This document shows positions 26,726 to 36,586 of a stretch of 64,000 nucleotides of DNA, piece by piece. Position 1 is the stretch's first letter. The number at the start of each line of letters is the position of its first letter. Source of the stretch: Eubacterium sp. (lineage in GTDB: Bacteria > Bacillota > Clostridia > Oscillospirales > Acutalibacteraceae). The notes beneath the pieces were generated by a model. It had not been told where the DNA came from, ran no database searches, and saw nothing but the letters and a program-made list of their open reading frames with translations. The translations under genes were made by a program, and so were the position numbers. The stretch is from positions 1-64,000 of the forward strand of contig JAFUEH010000003.1 in the NCBI GenBank assembly GCA_017463985.1, in the 5' to 3' direction.

Positions 26726-27354
26726 AACACTTCAACCTGCCTTTCGGAAGCCTCTGCGTTGCGAAGGGCTATTTTTCGTTTTGATATTTTAGAACGAACA
26801 ACGGCGTTCACCTGCTGATCTGCCAGGTATATCGATATTTTTTTGATATTTTCCTCTGTTTCGGGGATTTTTACCTTTTCAAACAGGTTGACTCTTTGCG
26901 AGGTAGCCCGCAGCTCCTGCTCCAGCAGTCTGACCTGCTCGTCTAACACCTCCGCCTCCAGATCCAACAGCATCGCCTGCTCGATATGGTTGGCAGCAAG
27001 GTCCACCCACAGCGGCGTTTCGTATAAATCATAGTCGCCGCGCGCAAAATCAGCTCCCTCAAAGGTAGGAATATCCACACCGGCAATATTGCCTTTCCCC
27101 TTGCGGATATTGCTCACCGTGATAATTCCCTCAGGGAAAGCGTCCTGATCGCTGAATACAGCGATCCAGTCGTCAAAGCCCTGTTCCAGCGCTTCCCGTT
27201 CCTGTCTGACTGCCTTCGCCTTGGCGCCAATAATGTATATTTCTGAGTGAAGCTGTTGCTTTTTCAGTGTCAGTGTCGGCAAATATCTCCGGTACATCTT
27301 GAGGGCATCCTTTTGTACCTTTAACTCGTTCTTAGTTAATTTGATTTTTGCCAA
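26722..27354 (-). CDS. ntpD: V-type ATP synthase subunit D (central shaft)
   Basis: The protein has 210 residues with long helices at both ends, typical of the D subunit that turns inside the A3B3 head. It starts at a TTG 9 bases after AAGGAGGG (27371-27364); the ribosome-binding site overlaps the B-subunit stop. The opening AKIKLTKNELKVQKDALKMY is the normal N-terminus, supporting the TTG. Confidence 0.93.
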   Translation of the reverse strand: MAKIKLTKNELKVQKDALKMYRRYLPTLTLKKQQLHSEIYIIGAKAKAVRQEREALEQGFDDWIAVFSDQDAFPEGIITVSNIRKGKGNIAGVDIPTFEGADFARGDYDLYETPLWVDLAANHIEQAMLLDLEAEVLDEQVRLLEQELRATSQRVNLFEKVKIPETEENIKKISIYLADQQVNAVVRSKISKRKIALRNAEASERQVEVL

Positions 27355-27368
27355 GATTACAGCCCTCC

Positions 27369-28664
27369 TTACTTAACAGGCCAAAATTCATCCGTAAGGT
27401 CCGACTTAATGCCGGTTTCGGCTTTATCAAAGCAATCGGCTAAGATTTCCCATCCCAAGTCGAGCGACTCCTCCAGGGAAAGATTCACCGAAAGATCCAT
27501 CAGCTTATTTTCAAAAAGCACACCGTACTTCAGGAGCTTTTCATCCCACTGGCTCATGGCAAAGCCCATGTTTTTCTTTTCCACCGTTTCCTTATAGGAA
27601 GCATACATACGGATCATGGCGTCCATCAGCGCGCGGTGATCCTTACGGGTCTTGCCGTTGACGTTTTGCTTCAGTCGGGAAAGCGAACCGAAAGGCTCAA
27701 TACGGCCGCCCTTCAGATAATACTGTCCCTCGGTGATATAGCCTGTGTTATCGGGCACCGGATGGGTAACGTCATCGCCGGGCATCGTCGTGACCGCCAG
27801 CAGCGTGACCGAGCCGGATTCCGCAAAGTCAACCGCCTTTTCGTAACGGGCAGCCAGCTGAGAATACAGATCGCCAGGATAGCCGCGGTTAGACGGAACC
27901 TGTTCCTGCGTAATAGCGATTTCCTTCATCGCGTCAGCAAAATTGGTCATGTCGGTCAACAGCACCAGCACATCCTTGTCCTGCAGGGCAAATTGCTCCG
28001 CGACCGCCAGCGCCATATCCGGAATCATCATACACTCAACGGTAGGGTCGGACGCTGTGTGAATAAACATCACGGTTTTGCTCAAAGCGCCGCCGCGGGA
28101 CAGCTCATCTCTGAAATAGAGAAAATCGTCGTATTTCAGTCCCATACCGCCCAGTACGATCACGTCGGCGTCCGCTTGCATCGCTATCCGCGCCAGCAGC
28201 TGATTGTACGGTTCGCCGGAAATCGAAAAGATCGGCAATTTCTGTGAAATAACCAGCGTATTGAACATATCGATCATCGGGATATTCGTTCTCATCATGC
28301 GGTTAGCAAGAATACGCCTCGTGGGATTGACAGAGGGACCGCCGATCGGCTTCATATTCTCCGTCAGCGCAGGGCCTTTGTCACGCGGCTCACCGGAGCC
28401 GTTGAAAATACGGCCGAGCAGATCCTCGCTGAAGGAGACCCGCATCTCACGTCCCAAAAACCGCACCTCATCACCGGTGGAAACGCCCTGGCCGCCTGCG
28501 AACACCTGCAGCGAAACGACCTCGCCGTCAATCTTGTTGACCTGTGCCAGCGATTTGCCGAAGCGCGTATTGATCTGCGCCAGCTCATTATACCGGACGC
28601 CGCTTGCCTTAACAGTGATCACGTTGCCGGTGATCGATTCAATTCTGTTATATATTTTATTCAT
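27369..28664 (-). CDS. ntpB: V-type ATP synthase subunit B (non-catalytic)
   Basis: The protein has 431 residues. It lacks a P-loop, as B subunits do, but contains the B-subunit region [31 protein letters not shown] and [18 protein letters not shown]. The A-subunit stop and an in-frame GTG at 28670 overlap; I prefer the ATG at 28664, which is 8 bases downstream of GGTGAG. Confidence 0.93.
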   Translation of the reverse strand: MNKIYNRIESITGNVITVKASGVRYNELAQINTRFGKSLAQVNKIDGEVVSLQVFAGGQGVSTGDEVRFLGREMRVSFSEDLLGRIFNGSGEPRDKGPALTENMKPIGGPSVNPTRRILANRMMRTNIPMIDMFNTLVISQKLPIFSISGEPYNQLLARIAMQADADVIVLGGMGLKYDDFLYFRDELSRGGALSKTVMFIHTASDPTVECMMIPDMALAVAEQFALQDKDVLVLLTDMTNFADAMKEIAITQEQVPSNRGYPGDLYSQLAARYEKAVDFAESGSVTLLAVTTMPGDDVTHPVPDNTGYITEGQYYLKGGRIEPFGSLSRLKQNVNGKTRKDHRALMDAMIRMYASYKETVEKKNMGFAMSQWDEKLLKYGVLFENKLMDLSVNLSLEESLDLGWEILADCFDKAETGIKSDLTDEFWPVK

Positions 28665-28666
28665 GC

Positions 28667-30436
28667 TCACTCACCGTCCTTTAATAACAGCGTCGCCTCG
28701 CTGCCGATCGCGCCGCAGCCTTCCTGATAGAGCGCGTCAATGGCTGCCTCAGCCGTCCGGAAGGCCTCGCTTTCAAATTCGGTATAGTTCCAGTCGATAA
28801 ACCGCTGGCGCATCCGGTTAAAGAAGCTGCGCGCTTCGTCCTTATCATTTAAAGCATATTCACTGCCCAGCACCGTAATCAGCTTATCGGTAACATACCG
28901 TTGCCGCTCGGTGCCGCAATTCGCCTCGATGGGATCAAAGGAATTCTGCTGCAAATAGACAGCGTCCAGCATTTCTTCTTTTAAATAAACGATATAGTCG
29001 GGAAGGCTGGTACCCTCCTCACCAACGACCTTCATCATAGAGCCGATCTCGTCGCCATGATGAAGGATACTCTTGCAAAAGGCCGACTTTTCAGGCGGAA
29101 TAACGCCTTTGTATTTTGACCAGGAAATGAGCGGATCGATCGCCGGATACTTTCTGGCGTCCGAGCGCTCACGGGATAAGCCGTGGAAGGCACCGACAAC
29201 CTTTAAGGTTGCCTGCGTTACCGGCTCCTCAAAGTTACCGCCGGCCGGAGAAACGGTACCGCCGATCGTAACGGAACCCGTGCTGCCGTCCGGCAAACGC
29301 ACATAACCGGCTCTTTCATAGAAAGCGGCAATATAAGATTCCAAATAGGCCGGGAAGGCTTCCTCGCCCGGGATCTCCTCCAGTCTGCCTGACATTTCTC
29401 TAAGCGCCTGCGCCCAGCGCGAGGTGGAATCCGCCAGCAGCAACACATTTAGTCCCATCTGGCGGTAATATTCCGCCAGCGTTACCGAGGTATAGATCGA
29501 TGCCTCTCGTGAAGCAACCGGCATAGAGGAGGTGTTACAGATAATGATCGTCCGTTCCATCAGAGAACGGCCTGTTTTCGGGTCGGTCAGCTCCGGAAAT
29601 TCGGTTAAGGTTTCCACTACCTCGCCGGCACGCTCACCGCAAGCGGCAATGATCACGATGTCCACATCGGCATATTTTGAGGTAGTATGCTGTAAAACCG
29701 TCTTGCCTGCACCGAAGGGACCGGGGGTACAGTAGGTACCGCCCTTTGCTACCGGGAAGAAGGAATCGATCAGACGAACCTTCGTTTCCATTGTCTCCAC
29801 CGGTGATAATCTTTCGCTGTAGCACTTCACGGCGCGCTTCACCGGCCACTTAAAGGACATCGTGACATCGATCTCGCGACCGCGCTCGTCCGTCACCACA
29901 GCAACCGTTTCCTTCACGGTATATTCCCCTTTTGGCACAATGGATTTTAAGGTGTAAGTACCGAGTAGATAAAAAGGGATCATGATTTTATGCGTAAACG
30001 CGCCTTCCGGCACCGTGCCGATCGCTTCGCCGGCGCGCAGCACCGTTCCGACGGCAGCCGTAGGGGTAAATTCCCATTTTTTCTCCGTATCCAGTCCCTC
30101 TGCGTAATTACCGCGTTCCAAAAACCAGCCGGCACGCTCCGCCAATAACGGCAGCGGATTCTGTAATCCGTCATAGATCTGACCCAGTAAACCGGGGCCA
30201 AGATCGGCTGACAGCATATCGCCGGTGAACGTCACCTCATCGCCGCACCGGATACCGCCGGTCATTTCGTAGACCTGTATCTGCGCGATGTCGCCGCGAA
30301 TACGAATCACCTCGCTCTTCAGCGCGGTGTTATCCACCTTCACATAACATATTTCATTCATGGAAACATTGCCGTCGAATCTGACAGACACCATGTTTCC
30401 GTTAACGCTTACAACCCTTCCGGTATTTTCGGTCAT
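28667..30436 (-). CDS. ntpA: V-type ATP synthase subunit A (catalytic)
   Basis: The protein has 589 residues. The P-loop GPFGAGKT (239-246), the A-subunit insertion about 120-200, and downstream [13 protein letters not shown] and [15 protein letters not shown] identify the catalytic subunit. It hydrolyses or makes ATP in the A3B3 head. Start ATGA overlaps the DUF2764 stop, with GGAGG upstream. Confidence 0.96.
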   Translation of the reverse strand: MTENTGRVVSVNGNMVSVRFDGNVSMNEICYVKVDNTALKSEVIRIRGDIAQIQVYEMTGGIRCGDEVTFTGDMLSADLGPGLLGQIYDGLQNPLPLLAERAGWFLERGNYAEGLDTEKKWEFTPTAAVGTVLRAGEAIGTVPEGAFTHKIMIPFYLLGTYTLKSIVPKGEYTVKETVAVVTDERGREIDVTMSFKWPVKRAVKCYSERLSPVETMETKVRLIDSFFPVAKGGTYCTPGPFGAGKTVLQHTTSKYADVDIVIIAACGERAGEVVETLTEFPELTDPKTGRSLMERTIIICNTSSMPVASREASIYTSVTLAEYYRQMGLNVLLLADSTSRWAQALREMSGRLEEIPGEEAFPAYLESYIAAFYERAGYVRLPDGSTGSVTIGGTVSPAGGNFEEPVTQATLKVVGAFHGLSRERSDARKYPAIDPLISWSKYKGVIPPEKSAFCKSILHHGDEIGSMMKVVGEEGTSLPDYIVYLKEEMLDAVYLQQNSFDPIEANCGTERQRYVTDKLITVLGSEYALNDKDEARSFFNRMRQRFIDWNYTEFESEAFRTAEAAIDALYQEGCGAIGSEATLLLKDGE

Positions 30437-30990
30437 TGTACAGCCTCCAAACTATCTTTATTCATAATGTCATGATAAATCTTTTTATAGGCAGCTCTTC
30501 CCTGTTCGGCGTCAAACCGCCTGAGCTGCCAAAGCAGCTTCAGCTTCAGTCCGTAGTAAAATACAAACTCCTCTGAAAAGCCGTCCATCGGCCGCAGTGC
30601 CTCCAGCGCCTCCAGCCGGTAGCGGTTCAGAAAACGCTCTGCCTCCAGCGGGCTGTCCATCGCCACCGCCTCCTGCGCCACCTGCAGCAGCGCAGCGGAC
30701 AGGTCAGTGCTTTTCACCTCAAAGGCCTTGTGCATTTTTTCAGCGCGCACCTTACCGAGCGCCGTCCGCAAGCGCCGTTCGCCCTCGTTCCAGGCCTCCA
30801 CCAGTGCGGAGCCGGACTTTTCAGCCTGCCGCGGCGGCGTCAACGTGAGGCGATCGATCTCACCTTGCGCTTTCTTGCTTAAAAAGGAGTGGCACAGCTC
30901 CTCAAACCGTTCCTCTGTAATGGGCATTGGCACCGTGTCACTGATAGCATCCAGGGACGGCAGCTGCGATATCAAATAATATTCAGCCAT
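30433..30990 (-). CDS. DUF2764 V-ATPase-associated protein (probable C-subunit equivalent)
   Basis: The protein has 185 residues, mostly helical, opening with EYYLISQLPSLD. The sequence and its place between E and A match the DUF2764 protein found in the V-ATPase operons of chlamydiae, spirochaetes and Bacteroidetes. These operons lack the usual C subunit, so DUF2764 is thought to link the shaft to the membrane ring. The C-terminal half ends in KIYHDIMNKDS. I found no other candidate for C, F or G here. Confidence 0.75.
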   Translation of the reverse strand: MAEYYLISQLPSLDAISDTVPMPITEERFEELCHSFLSKKAQGEIDRLTLTPPRQAEKSGSALVEAWNEGERRLRTALGKVRAEKMHKAFEVKSTDLSAALLQVAQEAVAMDSPLEAERFLNRYRLEALEALRPMDGFSEEFVFYYGLKLKLLWQLRRFDAEQGRAAYKKIYHDIMNKDSLEAVQ

Positions 30991-30992
30991 AA

Positions 30993-31601
30993 TTATTCTG
31001 CCTCTTTCAAAAGTGCCGTTACCTTCGGGCTAAGATAGGCGGACAGCAGCTCCACCACCGCCTCCGACGAGTAGTCGTAATAGACATCGCCGTTATTGAC
31101 GGCAATACGAAAGCCGCCGTCAAAATTATCGCTGGCTTTCAGGGTAACGCCGTTCACCATTTTTTCTTTCAGACCGGCCAGCACGGTAGCCTCAAGCGCC
31201 GACAGGTCCTCGCTATTTAAGATAACAGACAGCTCCTCTGTTTCCGGATTGCCTGCCCAGCACTGCACCGTATGGATAATCAGCTGTGCTAACGCGTCTG
31301 ACGAATACGTGGCCGTTACCGCTTCGCTGATCACGGCGTTGAGCTCTCTTGTAACGCTTTCTCTGAATGAGATCAATACATTCCGGCCGGCCTGACGCAG
31401 CGCGTCCTCGCCGGATTTCACCGTGCGTTCATTTTCATTCTTCGCATTCTGTATTAGCTTTTCTGCGCGGGCATTGGCGTCTGCAATGATTCTTTCCGCC
31501 TGTGCCTCGGCGTCGCTGAGTATGGAAGCAGCCTCTGCTTCGGCAGCCTCAACGCCGTCCTTTTTAATCTGGTCAATCAGTTCCTGCAGCTGTATTTCCA
31601 T
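30993..31601 (-). CDS. ntpE: V-type ATP synthase subunit E (peripheral stalk)
   Basis: The protein has 202 residues. A long Ala/Glu-rich coiled coil (about 10-75) is followed by a globular C-terminal domain with YYDYSSEAVVELLSAYLSPK, the standard E-subunit layout. First gene of the operon; AAGGAGAAGG lies before the start and the promoter at 31669-31697 lies about 70 bp upstream. Confidence 0.88.
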   Translation of the reverse strand: MEIQLQELIDQIKKDGVEAAEAEAASILSDAEAQAERIIADANARAEKLIQNAKNENERTVKSGEDALRQAGRNVLISFRESVTRELNAVISEAVTATYSSDALAQLIIHTVQCWAGNPETEELSVILNSEDLSALEATVLAGLKEKMVNGVTLKASDNFDGGFRIAVNNGDVYYDYSSEAVVELLSAYLSPKVTALLKEAE

Positions 31602-31668
31602 TATGCCTTCTCCTTTATTGCATTATTGGCGGTCGTCAGCCTTCTGACATCGCCCACATTATCTATAT

Positions 31669-31697
31669 ATTATACTTAATATAACAACAATCTTCAA
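31669..31697 (-). promoter_or_regulatory. Promoter of the V-ATPase operon
   Basis: On the minus strand TTGAAG (31697-31692), 17 bp, TATAAT (31674-31669). The rest of the spacer (31698-31944) shows no gene. Confidence 0.7.
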
Positions 31698-31944
31698 GTG
31701 TAAAAAAATAATTCTTCAAAAAACTCACTACTTCACAGCTTCGGTTTCTGCGGCAATATTAGAAATTTTTGTCAGGCAGAACTGCTTTGTCATAATACTG
31801 AGCAGAATGCTTGAAGGGAGCCCATTTCTTTTATCTGAAATCTAAAAACACTTTTTCATTCGGTTATTTACTTTTTTGTCAATTTATATTATCATAGTAA
31901 ACAATCTAACACACAAGAGACAATACAGGAGCGAGGGGATTATT

Positions 31945-32619
31945 ATGAAAATTTGTCCGAACTGTTCTCATAGAAATGTGACGGAAAGCACCTTTTGCGC
32001 GGCCTGCGGCACTTGGCTGCCGGAATCGAGCTATCGGCCGGATCCGGTGCCGGTCAACCCGGGTATTCAAAACTACCAGCCCGTTAAAAAGAGCCATGCC
32101 GGTGCGATCGTAGCAGTGATTCTTGCGGTACTACTGGTAGCAGGCGGCGCCGTCGGCGCGGTCGTATATCTTTACAACACGCAACGTATTGGCAATCATG
32201 CCGATACGGCTTCCACTGTCACCGCAGCTGTCACAGAAGCCGCTACTGAGGCAGGCACCGTACCGACAACCGAGAGCAGCGGCAGCGTCATGGTTGGAAA
32301 CAGTGAAGAAACATCGGCCGCCACCGCTGCACAACTTAACACCTTTGATGATCCGGACGCTTTTATTTTCCCAAGCGATTCGGAGCTGATTACAGAAGAA
32401 TACCTCGACACACTGAGCAAGGAACAGATTGACTTGATCCGCAATGAAATTTACGCACGTCACGGCTATATTTTCCAAAAAGAGGTCTATTACAACTACT
32501 TCTCCGGCAAGACATGGTACCGTCCGACAGAACCGGACATGGATACCGCCGCAGAAGGTTTTAATTCAACCGAGAGAAAGAACATTGACATCATCGTTAT
32601 TTATCAAAGAGAACATTAA
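31945..32619 (+). CDS. Zinc-ribbon membrane protein with a C-terminal YARHG domain
   Basis: The protein has 224 residues; the ATG at 31945 follows GAGGGGA, an earlier in-frame start does not. A cytoplasmic zinc ribbon (CPNCSHRN...CAACG, residues 4-24) is followed by a membrane segment (about 50-75), a Thr/Ala-rich linker (about 85-130) and an extracytoplasmic YARHG domain (IRNEIYARHGYIF, GKTWYRP). YARHG domains are found outside the membrane in peptidase- or sensor-like proteins. First of three + strand genes with the amidase and YbaK-like protein. Confidence 0.78.
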   Translation: MKICPNCSHRNVTESTFCAACGTWLPESSYRPDPVPVNPGIQNYQPVKKSHAGAIVAVILAVLLVAGGAVGAVVYLYNTQRIGNHADTASTVTAAVTEAATEAGTVPTTESSGSVMVGNSEETSAATAAQLNTFDDPDAFIFPSDSELITEEYLDTLSKEQIDLIRNEIYARHGYIFQKEVYYNYFSGKTWYRPTEPDMDTAAEGFNSTERKNIDIIVIYQREH

Positions 32620-32713
32620 CGGCAGCGCTGTGTCAACATTGTAAAGCCGGATACAACGACGCTGCACAGACAAAACAACCATACCTACAGCGCCTTACAG
32701 GTAAAGGATCATC

Positions 32714-33697
32714 ATGCAAATTACGAAAGCTTTTTACACCGTTATACTCATTCTTGTCATCAGCCTCTTATGCACTGCGTGCAGCGCACAGGAGGAATTG
32801 ACGACTACCGCCACTACGGCGCCTGCCACCGCAGAACAGTCAACAACAGAGGAAGAAACAGCCGCCGCCCCTACGGAAACAACCGCCGCGCCGGTTGAAA
32901 CAACAACAGAAGAAACGACGACAGACGCGGCCGCTGCCGTTACCGCTATCACGTGGGACAGCGGTTGGGAATATGCCGATTATTCCGTGATTCACACCGA
33001 CAGCGCCACACTGTACCGGTCGCAGTCAGCTGACCGGCGCGGCAAGGTGATCTGCGTCAACGCAGGACATGGCACGAAAGGCGGGTCATCGGTACGCACA
33101 CAGTGCCATCCGGACGGTAGTGCAAAGGTCACAGGCGGCAGCACCGCGAAGGGATCTGTCACAGCCACCGCCATCAGCGAAGGCACGACGCTGCTGAACG
33201 GCACCACAGAGGCTGACGCCAACCTTTCCTTGGCGCTTCTCTTAAAGGATAAGCTGCTGGAGAGCGGTTTTGACGTGCTGATGGTACGCGAAAGCAAGGA
33301 TGCACAACTGGACAACATTGCCCGTACGGTCATCGCTAACAACAACGCCGACTGTCATATCGCCCTGCACTACGATTCTTCCGAGAGCGACAAGGGCCTG
33401 TTTTATCTTGCCGTACCCGACGTAAAGTCTTACCGCGCGATGGAGCCTGTGCAATCGCACTGGCAGCAGCACGAAGCCCTCGGCGAAGCGCTAGTGGACG
33501 GCGCACGGACGCAGGACGTTAAGATCTTTTCAAACGGCAGAATGGAAATCGATTTAACCCAGACCTCCTATTCTACCATTCCCTCCGTAGACCTGGAGGT
33601 TGGCGACCGCGCCTCTGATTGCGACGCCGCGACGCAAGGACGTATTGCCGACGGTATTGTGGAGGGACTTAAACGCTATTTTAGTCAGGAGCAGTAA
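32714..33697 (+). CDS. N-acetylmuramoyl-L-alanine amidase lipoprotein (Amidase_3)
   Basis: The protein has 327 residues. A lipoprotein signal ends in LLCTAC (Cys23). A Thr/Ala/Glu-rich linker (about 28-78) leads to an Amidase_3 domain with the zinc ligands H119 (NAGHG), E166 and H219 (ALHYD) and the catalytic Glu near 291 (DLEVGD). It cuts the bond between MurNAc and L-Ala in peptidoglycan. The linker and lipid anchor would tether the enzyme to the outer face of the membrane. Confidence 0.88.
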   Translation: MQITKAFYTVILILVISLLCTACSAQEELTTTATTAPATAEQSTTEEETAAAPTETTAAPVETTTEETTTDAAAAVTAITWDSGWEYADYSVIHTDSATLYRSQSADRRGKVICVNAGHGTKGGSSVRTQCHPDGSAKVTGGSTAKGSVTATAISEGTTLLNGTTEADANLSLALLLKDKLLESGFDVLMVRESKDAQLDNIARTVIANNNADCHIALHYDSSESDKGLFYLAVPDVKSYRAMEPVQSHWQQHEALGEALVDGARTQDVKIFSNGRMEIDLTQTSYSTIPSVDLEVGDRASDCDAATQGRIADGIVEGLKRYFSQEQ

Positions 33698-33699
33698 CG

Positions 33700-34236
33700 A
33701 TGTACGTAAGTGAAGTCAAGACAACCAAGCCGTCACACTATGCCGGCGCACTGCATCAGGAGGTGTATGAAACGCTGGAGGCGCTGCACATCCCGTTTGA
33801 GCGCGTGGAAAACGATCCGGCGCTCACGATGGAGGACTGCGCTGAGATCGACCGCCGTTTGCAAGTAAAAACAGTCAAAACGCTCTTACTCTGTAACCGG
33901 CAGCAAACAGCATTTTACCTTTTTGTGACACCGGGGGATAAGCCCTTCGTCACCAAAAACTTCAGCCATGCGCTGGGCGTTTCGCGCGTTTCGTTTGCGC
34001 CGGAGGCATACCTCAGTTCCCTGCTGGGAACAGTGCTCGGCGCTACCACGGTACTGACCTTGATCAAGGACAGGGATATGGCGGTGCGGCTGGTGATTGA
34101 TAAAGAAATCCTGTCATACACGTATTACGGCTGTACTGACAGCACCACCACCGGCTATATGCGGCTGCAGCTAAGCGATGTGCTGGAGAAATACCTGCCC
34201 TTCACCGGCCATGAGCCGACTTATGTTGATGTATAA
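33700..34236 (+). CDS. YbaK/ProX-type aminoacyl-tRNA deacylase
   Basis: The protein has 178 residues. FERVENDPALTMEDCAEID, VKTLLLCNRQQTAFYLFV, LGVSRVSFA and the C-terminal YGCTDSTTTGY match the free-standing editing-domain family that clears mischarged tRNA (often Ala- or Cys-tRNA(Pro)). It lies 3 bp after the amidase with CAGGAG before the start, so the two are co-transcribed. The actual tRNA is not predictable. Confidence 0.82.
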   Translation: MYVSEVKTTKPSHYAGALHQEVYETLEALHIPFERVENDPALTMEDCAEIDRRLQVKTVKTLLLCNRQQTAFYLFVTPGDKPFVTKNFSHALGVSRVSFAPEAYLSSLLGTVLGATTVLTLIKDRDMAVRLVIDKEILSYTYYGCTDSTTTGYMRLQLSDVLEKYLPFTGHEPTYVDV

Positions 34237-34260
34237 TTACAAATAAAAGTGTATAAAAAT

Positions 34261-34302
34261 AACAGCAGGCTTCCCGTTCGGGAGGTCTGCTGTTCCTTTA
34301 TT
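34261..34302. terminator. Bidirectional terminator between YbaK-like and GH25 genes
   Basis: A 15-bp stem with two G-U pairs (34261-34275 with 34280-34294) and a GTTC loop. It serves the convergent genes on both sides. Confidence 0.7.
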
Positions 34303-34309
34303 GTCGGCG

Positions 34310-36568
34310 TTATGACTGCCAGACGCCGTTCGCATCGAAGGTATAGGTTTTGCCGCCGATGGTCTGTTTGCCGGTGACCATCGCGCCGCCGGCACCGTAA
34401 TAATACCAATTACCGCCGATCTTCAGCCAGCCGTAATACATATCGCCATTACCGGTGAAATAATACTGCTTTCCGTCGATCGTCTGGCGGTAGCGTACCA
34501 TGACGCCGTTCTCTTTAAAATAATACCATTTTTTATTGATATATTTCCAACCGGTCTGCAGCTGGGCACTGGTATTAAAATAATACCAACTATCGTCCAC
34601 CTTGCACCAGCCGGTGGCGGCAGCGCCGCTGTCACGCAGGTAATAGCGCTTATCCTCCAGCGTGAGCCAGCCGGTTTGCATCTTTCCGTTATCGTTCAAA
34701 TAATAACGCAGATTTTTGACAGTGATCCAGCCGGTCTGACGGATGCCGTCCGCGCCGAAGTAATACCATGCGCCGCCCATTTGCAGCCAGCCAGTTTTCA
34801 TCACATACGCACCGGTAAAATAGTAATGCTCGCCTTGAATCAACTGGCTGTAGCGGGCCAGCTTGCCGTCCTTCGCCGCATAAAAGCGCTGATTATTCAC
34901 CGTCAGCCAGCCTGTCTGCAACACGCCGTTCGCATTAAAGTAATAGCGTTCCCCGTTCACATCGCAGAAGCCGGCAGCACGCTTTCCGTCCGTGCCAAGA
35001 TAATAGACACGCTTATCGGACGTGGTCATCCAGCCGGTACGCATATTGCCATTGCCGGTGAAATAATACCAGTCGTCGTCGATCTCCGTAAAATACTGCG
35101 CCATAGCGCCGCTGTCCTTCAGGTAATAGATCTTATCCCCTTGCTCCAGCCAGCCGGTGTGCATACGGTATTTATCATCAAAATAATACCAAATATCCTT
35201 GATTTGTTTCCAACAGCTCTGCGCCGGCTTACCGGCGGTGAAGTAAAACCAGTAGCCGTCGTAATACTTCCATCCGGTGAAATTAGCAGTCACCTGCGGA
35301 TAATATTTCTTTGTCTGTACATGGAGATAATCGCCGTAAATACCATAGATTTCTCGTGTACCAGCCTTCACATAAGCCCTGACGGAAACGTCATGCGCAT
35401 AATCGGCTGCAACGCCGGTAAAGGTGTATTCCGTTTCTGTCGTCAGACCAAGATTCTTCCAGCCGGTCGGCTCTTTGATCCAAACCTGATAGCCGGTTGC
35501 ACCTTGATAGACGTTCCAGGTAACGCTCAGCGTGTCAGCGTGGACAGCCGTCGCCTTCAGTCCGGTGACTGCGTCCGGCATAATATCAAAAGAACGGGTA
35601 ATCTTAGGACAAGCAGCATATTTTCCCTTGCCGGTAACGGTAACGCTCGCTTCACCGAGCGCAATATTATTTTGATATTCCAGCGTATAATCCGTGTTCA
35701 GGGTCAGCGTGTTGCCGCCCGAGGTCACTTTGACAGCCGGCGTCAGCGCCTTGCCGGTGTATACTTGATTATCCGGCGTCGCCACCTCAAAGCCGGCATT
35801 GTACATAAAGTTACAGTCCACATAGCCGCTGATACCGCTGACCGTGCCGCGCTCAGTGAACTGCCACAACTGGTAGTTGCCGCTGTAGGTGGTTTTCGTG
35901 GTATAATTGGCCAACCAGATGGCGTAGGATTTTTCCAGCTGGGTATGATCCAGCTGATTGCTCAGAAAGCTTTTATTGGCATAGACCATCGCGTCATAGC
36001 CGGCCGCCTGTACCGTGTCACAGAAGGCTATGGCGTTTTTCGTCATAACGTTTTTATTCACCGTACCGTTATTCCAAGCGGCATCCAGTCTGCCGGAGGA
36101 AACGTCGGCAAACTCATAGTCAAAAGCCACCGGCATCGTGATATAGCTCTTATAGGGCTTTAAGGCATTGATGACGAAATTCGCCTCCGCCTTAGCCTCA
36201 GTCTCGTTGAGCGCCTGTGAATAAAAATACACGCCGATGTCAAGGCCTGCCGCGTGTGCATCCTTCACATAGGTTTCAAACATGGTATCCTGCTTGATAT
36301 TACCTGTCTGTGAGTAACCGCGGTAACCGACACGCAGGATCACAAACTGCACACCGGCATTTTTGACGGCTTTAAAATCAACCGTCCCGTTGTGATAAGA
36401 GACATCGATACCCTGCGTAATATCCATACCGTCCAGCTTGGTCTGATGGGTATAGGTTGACTTATTGAAAATGGTTGACGTTGTGGTGGAGGCATAAGCA
36501 TAAGGCGGCAGACAAAATACTGTTACCGCCACCAGCAGCAGGGATATGAGCTTGATGATCCGTTTCAT
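34310..36568 (-). CDS. Secreted GH25 lysozyme with Ig-like and FN3 modules and 16 cell-wall-binding repeats
   Basis: The protein has 752 residues. Signal peptide 1-26; GH25 muramidase domain about 50-255 with catalytic D55 (GIDVSYHNG) and E152 (FDYEFAD); an Ig-like module (about 257-330, DYTLEYQNNIALGEASVTV) like the one in the CotH protein; a fibronectin type III module (about 332-425); and 16 tandem wall-binding repeats (about 430-752) of WYYF..(G/D)...TGW type. It cleaves MurNAc-GlcNAc links. Start follows GGAGG. With the adjacent GH25 it forms a two-gene unit, 18 bp apart. Confidence 0.9.
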   Translation of the reverse strand: MKRIIKLISLLLVAVTVFCLPPYAYASTTTSTIFNKSTYTHQTKLDGMDITQGIDVSYHNGTVDFKAVKNAGVQFVILRVGYRGYSQTGNIKQDTMFETYVKDAHAAGLDIGVYFYSQALNETEAKAEANFVINALKPYKSYITMPVAFDYEFADVSSGRLDAAWNNGTVNKNVMTKNAIAFCDTVQAAGYDAMVYANKSFLSNQLDHTQLEKSYAIWLANYTTKTTYSGNYQLWQFTERGTVSGISGYVDCNFMYNAGFEVATPDNQVYTGKALTPAVKVTSGGNTLTLNTDYTLEYQNNIALGEASVTVTGKGKYAACPKITRSFDIMPDAVTGLKATAVHADTLSVTWNVYQGATGYQVWIKEPTGWKNLGLTTETEYTFTGVAADYAHDVSVRAYVKAGTREIYGIYGDYLHVQTKKYYPQVTANFTGWKYYDGYWFYFTAGKPAQSCWKQIKDIWYYFDDKYRMHTGWLEQGDKIYYLKDSGAMAQYFTEIDDDWYYFTGNGNMRTGWMTTSDKRVYYLGTDGKRAAGFCDVNGERYYFNANGVLQTGWLTVNNQRFYAAKDGKLARYSQLIQGEHYYFTGAYVMKTGWLQMGGAWYYFGADGIRQTGWITVKNLRYYLNDNGKMQTGWLTLEDKRYYLRDSGAAATGWCKVDDSWYYFNTSAQLQTGWKYINKKWYYFKENGVMVRYRQTIDGKQYYFTGNGDMYYGWLKIGGNWYYYGAGGAMVTGKQTIGGKTYTFDANGVWQS

Positions 36569-36586
36569 GTCAGTCCTCCGACTCAG

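Noticed and set aside
34676..36163. Open frame of 495 codons antisense to the GH25 gene
   Set aside because: It mirrors the repeats of the real protein and has no start signal.
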